Part shown: positions 61,164 through 64,000 of the stretch, piece after piece | How positions within the stretch are numbered: the first letter of the stretch is position 1 | How the letters are laid out: every line of letters starts with the position of its first letter | Source: Luteibacter sp. UNCMF331Sha3.1 | GTDB taxonomy: Bacteria > Pseudomonadota > Gammaproteobacteria > Xanthomonadales > Rhodanobacteraceae | Direction of reading: 5' to 3' | DNA length: 64,000 nucleotides | Assembly (NCBI RefSeq): GCF_900109915.1 | Contig: NZ_FOBU01000002.1 | Span: 637,170 to 701,169 of the forward strand | Notes under the pieces: generated by a model | Seen by the model: only the letters and a program-made list of their open reading frames with translations | Database searches by the model: none | What the model was told of the DNA's origin: nothing | Made by a program: the position numbers and the translations under genes

Positions 61164-62098
61164 TGGCGGTGCCCTCCATTGGCGGCCCGGCGGACTGCGG
61201 TAGGGGTGACGGGAATGGCCGGAGGCGGTGTGCTGGTGGACGGGGCGGGATAGCCCGCCTCCACCGCCAGCGGCGACGGGGGTATCGTGGCGTCCCCCGC
61301 TTCGGTGTCGGCGGGGATCGTGGGCGTCGCCTTGGATTCCGCGCGAGGACGCGGCGCTGCGACTTCGGCAGGCGCCGTCGAACCGTAATCGTTGTCGACG
61401 CGATAACTGGTGATCTGAAAACCCAATGGATTCTCGATGCGGTTCTGGTCGTCCATCCGCAGATTGGCCTTATAGGCGAACGCGATGGTGGCGATCTTGC
61501 TATCGAGCGGATACGTGCCGCCGGTCGTCTTGTCGTAAACGCTGCGCTGGAAGCGGACCGTCGCGCCCGTCGGCGTTTGTCCATGCTCGCCGCCGATCAG
61601 GACGATGCTGAGGATCTTGACCCGAATGGCGCTGTGCTTGCCGTAGAGTCGATAGGGGCTTGACTCGTTGTTCGTCGCGTGGAGTTCCATATAAGGCTGA
61701 GCAACGTCGGGCGCCGCCATCGTCAGCACGGTGGGCCAGTCGCGCAGGTTGGTCAGCGCAAGGTCGTAGGCTTCGCGTGCAAGGACGAAATGCGCGACGT
61801 TGCTACGGTTGATCGCCTCGCTGGCGGTGATCTGGCGGTTAACGACGTCGTCAGTCAGCCTGGCGAGCGAACTTGTGCCGGAGTAAGGATCTGCGACGAC
61901 GAGGAACGGCACTTTTTCTTTCAATGGCATGACGGCCAGATAGCCGCCTGCGAGGACGAGCGCCACGCCGCTAGCGCAACTCGCGACCAGCCACGCGCGC
62001 CTTTCGCTGCGTCTCGCGAGGTCGGCAACGGTGATCTCGAAGTTGACACCGGCGGCGACAGCCTGATCGATGTTCGTCGTGTTTCTTTTTTTGAGCAT
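61160..62098 (-). CDS. virB8: T4SS assembly factor VirB8 (set 2)
   Basis: Protein of 312 residues from the ATG at 62098. N-terminal MLKKRNTTNIDQAVAAGVNFEITVADLARRSERRAW, TM at about 35-58, periplasmic domain with FLVVADPYSGTSSLARLTDDVVNRQITASEAINRSNVAHFVLAREAYD and RIENPLGFQITSYRVDNDY, then a Pro/Thr-rich tail. The frame extends upstream through virB7 as shadow sequence. Similar to set 1 except in the tail. Confidence 0.93.
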   Translation of the reverse strand: MLKKRNTTNIDQAVAAGVNFEITVADLARRSERRAWLVASCASGVALVLAGGYLAVMPLKEKVPFLVVADPYSGTSSLARLTDDVVNRQITASEAINRSNVAHFVLAREAYDLALTNLRDWPTVLTMAAPDVAQPYMELHATNNESSPYRLYGKHSAIRVKILSIVLIGGEHGQTPTGATVRFQRSVYDKTTGGTYPLDSKIATIAFAYKANLRMDDQNRIENPLGFQITSYRVDNDYGSTAPAEVAAPRPRAESKATPTIPADTEAGDATIPPSPLAVEAGYPAPSTSTPPPAIPVTPTAVRRAANGGHRQ

Positions 62099-62109
62099 GA
62101 ACGGGTGGC

Positions 62110-62565
62110 CTACCGTGCGGCGCCGATGTCGTTGGCGGAGCCGTCTGGCGTCATTTGCGACGGGATGGGAGACGTGGTGGCTTCGCCGACGACGATCTCG
62201 TCGCCGATGACGCTTACGACAACGCGTTGGGCGGTGTAAGCGGTGGTGAGTTGCGCCGCGGCGTCGCGAAGCTCCGTGGTCCGGAGGGCTGATGCGCTGC
62301 GGGTGAGCGAGAAGTCCGAGCGGAGGCGATACGACAGTTTCAGGCCGGCGTCTCGTGTCCACCGGGTCAGCAGCGTCTTGAGCGTCCCGTCCATCGGCGT
62401 AACCGCGTACGTGTAGGGAGGGGCCAAAGGAATCTCGACCGACTTTTCGTCGAAGTGGTTGACCGGCTTCCAGCGGCCACCGAAATCCCTCGCGCCGGGC
62501 GTGCCGCAGGCGCAGATGAAGCACGTGGCGATGACAGTCGGGATGGGTCGAAGGATCTTTTTCAC
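62110..62565 (-). CDS. virB7: T4SS lipoprotein VirB7 with N0 domain (set 2)
   Basis: Protein of 151 residues. Hydrophobic N-terminus with a lipobox-like Cys (ICACG, Cys20), DFGGRWKPVNHFDEKSVEIPLAPPYTY and an N0-like domain (MDGTLKTLLTRWTRDAGLKLSYRLRSDF, AAAQLTTAYTAQRVVVSVIGDEIVVGE). It has the same enlarged VirB7 type as set 1 and X. citri. First gene of the set-2 operon and so the most upstream gene of the whole T4SS locus. Confidence 0.9.
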   Translation of the reverse strand: MKKILRPIPTVIATCFICACGTPGARDFGGRWKPVNHFDEKSVEIPLAPPYTYAVTPMDGTLKTLLTRWTRDAGLKLSYRLRSDFSLTRSASALRTTELRDAAAQLTTAYTAQRVVVSVIGDEIVVGEATTSPIPSQMTPDGSANDIGAAR

Positions 62566-62873
62566 GAAACTCGTCCAAAGCTTTGGGGTGTGCGGGATCC
62601 ATGCCCGCTGCGCTAGCGCAGCGAATCGCGTTGGTCGTTGACCGACTCACGTTGGGGATGAAGGAAATCGTTGCCGTGTTGCGGCGCGGCTGACCGGCGG
62701 TTGGCGCCGTCGCGAACGGCTAGGGGCGCTCGATCCCAGGCGGAGCCCGGTCGAGGCGCGCTTCTTTCCGGGTGGCGTGCACCAGTGACACGGCCCAGGA
62801 CAAGGAGAGCCCGTGCATCAGGGCCCCGAATGCTCGACGCGGAAACGCGTGAGGTGTTCGCTTCATCGTTGCT

Positions 62874-62884
62874 ACATCCTGTAG
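62874..62884 (-). promoter_or_regulatory. GGA-loop hairpin in virB7 (set 2) leader, candidate CsrA/RsmA site
   Basis: On the transcribed strand CTACAGGATGTAG (62886-62874 region) is a perfect small hairpin, CTAC and GTAG around AGGAT, 309 nt before virB7. ACAGGATGT is identical to the set-1 leader element. The AGGA also sits 10 nt before an ATG (62866) opening a 47-codon frame. The remaining leader 62566-62870 holds no other feature I can support. Confidence 0.4.
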
Positions 62885-62886
62885 TG

Positions 62887-63491
62887 AAGCATCGGGTATC
62901 AAGGCGCCCGTGCTGCTCGTTGAAGATCGATCGATGGCCGGGTGTCCGGCGGTACTAAGTCAATCGATAGTGGCCGAGCGCTGCGCGAGGCGCGCCGCGC
63001 GGCCGACTGGTAGACGTGAAGATAACCAACTTCCGTTCGAATAGCTACCCATAGTTGTGAAACCTCGCACGCCAAAATGTGCATTGCTGGCGCGCTGCTT
63101 ACCCAATTGCTGCCGACTTCTGCATTACGAGGCCCAGTGGAAAACATTTGAAATGACTCGTTTAGGTTGGCATAAGGGAATTTCCTGTTCACCGAAGCAT
63201 TCGGGGTCGATACCGCGCGACAGGCCGGAAGTCTTCGATGTCTCGATGCGCCCTGTCAGCACGGCTGAGCCTCGTCACGTGCCCTGATCACCGAGTCGAT
63301 GATGGCTGAACAGGAAGGTACGGATTGAGAGGATCTTGCTTGTCCTCGGGTGCGGCATTGGCGTGAGATGAGCGTGGGTGTGCCCGCGTGGCAAGCCGGG
63401 CGCGCCCTCAACCGCTTTGCTGCGGCGGTCTGCACCGTCGACAAGACAAGGCGCCGGGAGTAGAACTTGATCCTTTATTTGAGGAGCGGGC
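62887..63491. other. Intergenic region between virB7 (set 2) and pncC
   Basis: No gene is supported here. A weak CRP-like match (TGTGA-N6-GCACG, 63056-63071) lies 491 bp upstream of virB7, at a distance similar to the better site before set 1. Reverse-strand frames in this stretch lack convincing starts or known motifs. GAGGAG at 63481-63486 is the ribosome-binding site of pncC. Confidence 0.5.
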
Positions 63492-64000
63492 ATGGCCCTT
63501 GAAACCATCCCCACCGACGCGGACCTCATGGCCCTGGCCAGAAAGGTGGCCGATGCCGCCCAGGAGAAGCGGGTGATGGTCGCCACCGCCGAATCGTGCA
63601 CGGGCGGGTGGATCGCGAAGACGCTGACCGACCTTGCCGGCAGCTCGGCCTGGTTCGAGGCCGGCGTCGTTACCTATAGCTACAGCGCCAAGGAGTCGTT
63701 GCTTGGGGTCAATCCCCGGACGCTCGAGCGTACCGGGGCCGTCAGCGAGGAGACCGTGCTCGAGATGGTGTCGGGTGCGCTGGCCCGTTACGGCGCCGGG
63801 GTGGCGGTAGCGGTCACCGGCATCGCGGGCCCGTCGGGCGGTACCCCGGACAAGCCCGTGGGCACGGTCTGGATCGGCTGGAAACGGCGCGGGGGCTACG
63901 CTCACGCCCGGCTCTTCCATTTCGACGGGGATCGCGAGGCGGTGCGGCGACAGACGGTGGCCGCGGCGCTTGCTGGAATGACCGCCGAACTGATCGGCTG
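63492..64000 (+). CDS. pncC: Nicotinamide-nucleotide amidohydrolase PncC (CinA C-terminal type), runs to window end
   Basis: About 169 codons are visible and the last two bases (TG) may start the stop codon, so the gene is complete or nearly so. Single-domain CinA_C protein: TAESCTGGWIAKTLTDLAGSSAWFEAGVVTYS, the VSEETVLEM stretch, AVTGIAGPSGGTPDKPVGTVWIGW. It deamidates NMN in pyridine-nucleotide salvage. The start ATG at 63492 has a GAGGAG ribosome-binding site 5 bases before it. In related genomes recA usually follows; here it would lie just outside the window. Confidence 0.93.
   Translation, partial: MALETIPTDADLMALARKVADAAQEKRVMVATAESCTGGWIAKTLTDLAGSSAWFEAGVVTYSYSAKESLLGVNPRTLERTGAVSEETVLEMVSGALARYGAGVAVAVTGIAGPSGGTPDKPVGTVWIGWKRRGGYAHARLFHFDGDREAVRRQTVAAALAGMTAELIG

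Noticed and set aside
61160-62650. Long minus-strand frame suggesting a 496-residue VirB8 fusion
   Set aside because: The first 184 codons run through virB7 in another frame; VirB8 homology starts at the ATG at 62098.
62899-63192. 97-codon minus-strand frame between virB7 and pncC
   Set aside because: No motifs, no ribosome-binding site, and no counterpart upstream of the other virB operon.

Overview
The window looks like a chromosomal segment of a GC-rich gammaproteobacterium of the order Xanthomonadales, most likely Rhodanobacteraceae (Luteibacter- or Dyella-like). This rests on the X-type bacterial-killing type IV secretion system (X-T4SS) with XVIPCD effectors, a Pseudomonas-like che2-order chemotaxis cluster and REP-type repeats; the genus is inference, because no rRNA is present. 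No tRNA, rRNA, CRISPR array, integrase or intact transposase was seen.

Left part, 1-11.2 kb: the end of a NarL/DesR-type response regulator, queA, then a chemotaxis cluster in the order STAS-cheY-cheA / cheW-mcp-cheR-cheD-cheB-mcp-STAS. A perfect FliA (sigma-28) promoter precedes the STAS gene and a second good match precedes cheW. A strong terminator closes the cluster.

11.2-25.4 kb: a CRP/Clp-type site upstream of a glycine-rich lipoprotein and a divergent TpsB/ShlB-type outer-membrane protein, a catalase-family protein, phaB-like reductase, gluQ, the heat-shock genes htpX, htpG and hslR (the first two with sigma-32-like promoters), an AEC transporter and mutS. Seven REP-like repeats lie here. 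A possible small RNA, or an elaborate mutS terminator, sits between hslR and mutS.

25.4-62.6 kb: a 37-kb X-T4SS locus, entirely on the minus strand, between mutS and pncC (normally followed by recA). In transcription order it holds (a) a complete virB7-8-9-10-11-1-2-3-4-5-6 operon (62.6-52.2 kb), (b) a decaying tandem array of virB6-DUF4189 units (52.2-49.3 kb), (c) a second complete virB7-to-virB6 operon with its own DUF4189 genes (48.6-36.3 kb), and (d) an effector/immunity block ending in the only virD4 (36.1-25.5 kb). Block (d) encodes an M23-type peptidase, two lipases and a GH19 glycoside hydrolase, all with C-terminal XVIPCD secretion domains, plus an XVIPCD protein without a recognisable toxin domain and several exported candidate immunity proteins. 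The two virB sets are clearly diverged (virB5 is not alignable by eye), so the second set is not a fresh duplication.

The most interesting signals are the two complete bactericidal T4SS operons sharing one coupling protein, the virB6-DUF4189 cassette array with pseudogenes and a 5-bp repeat expansion, and a shared GGA-in-hairpin element in both virB7 leaders that fits CsrA/RsmA control. All functions are assigned from sequence motifs read by eye; nothing was searched against a database.
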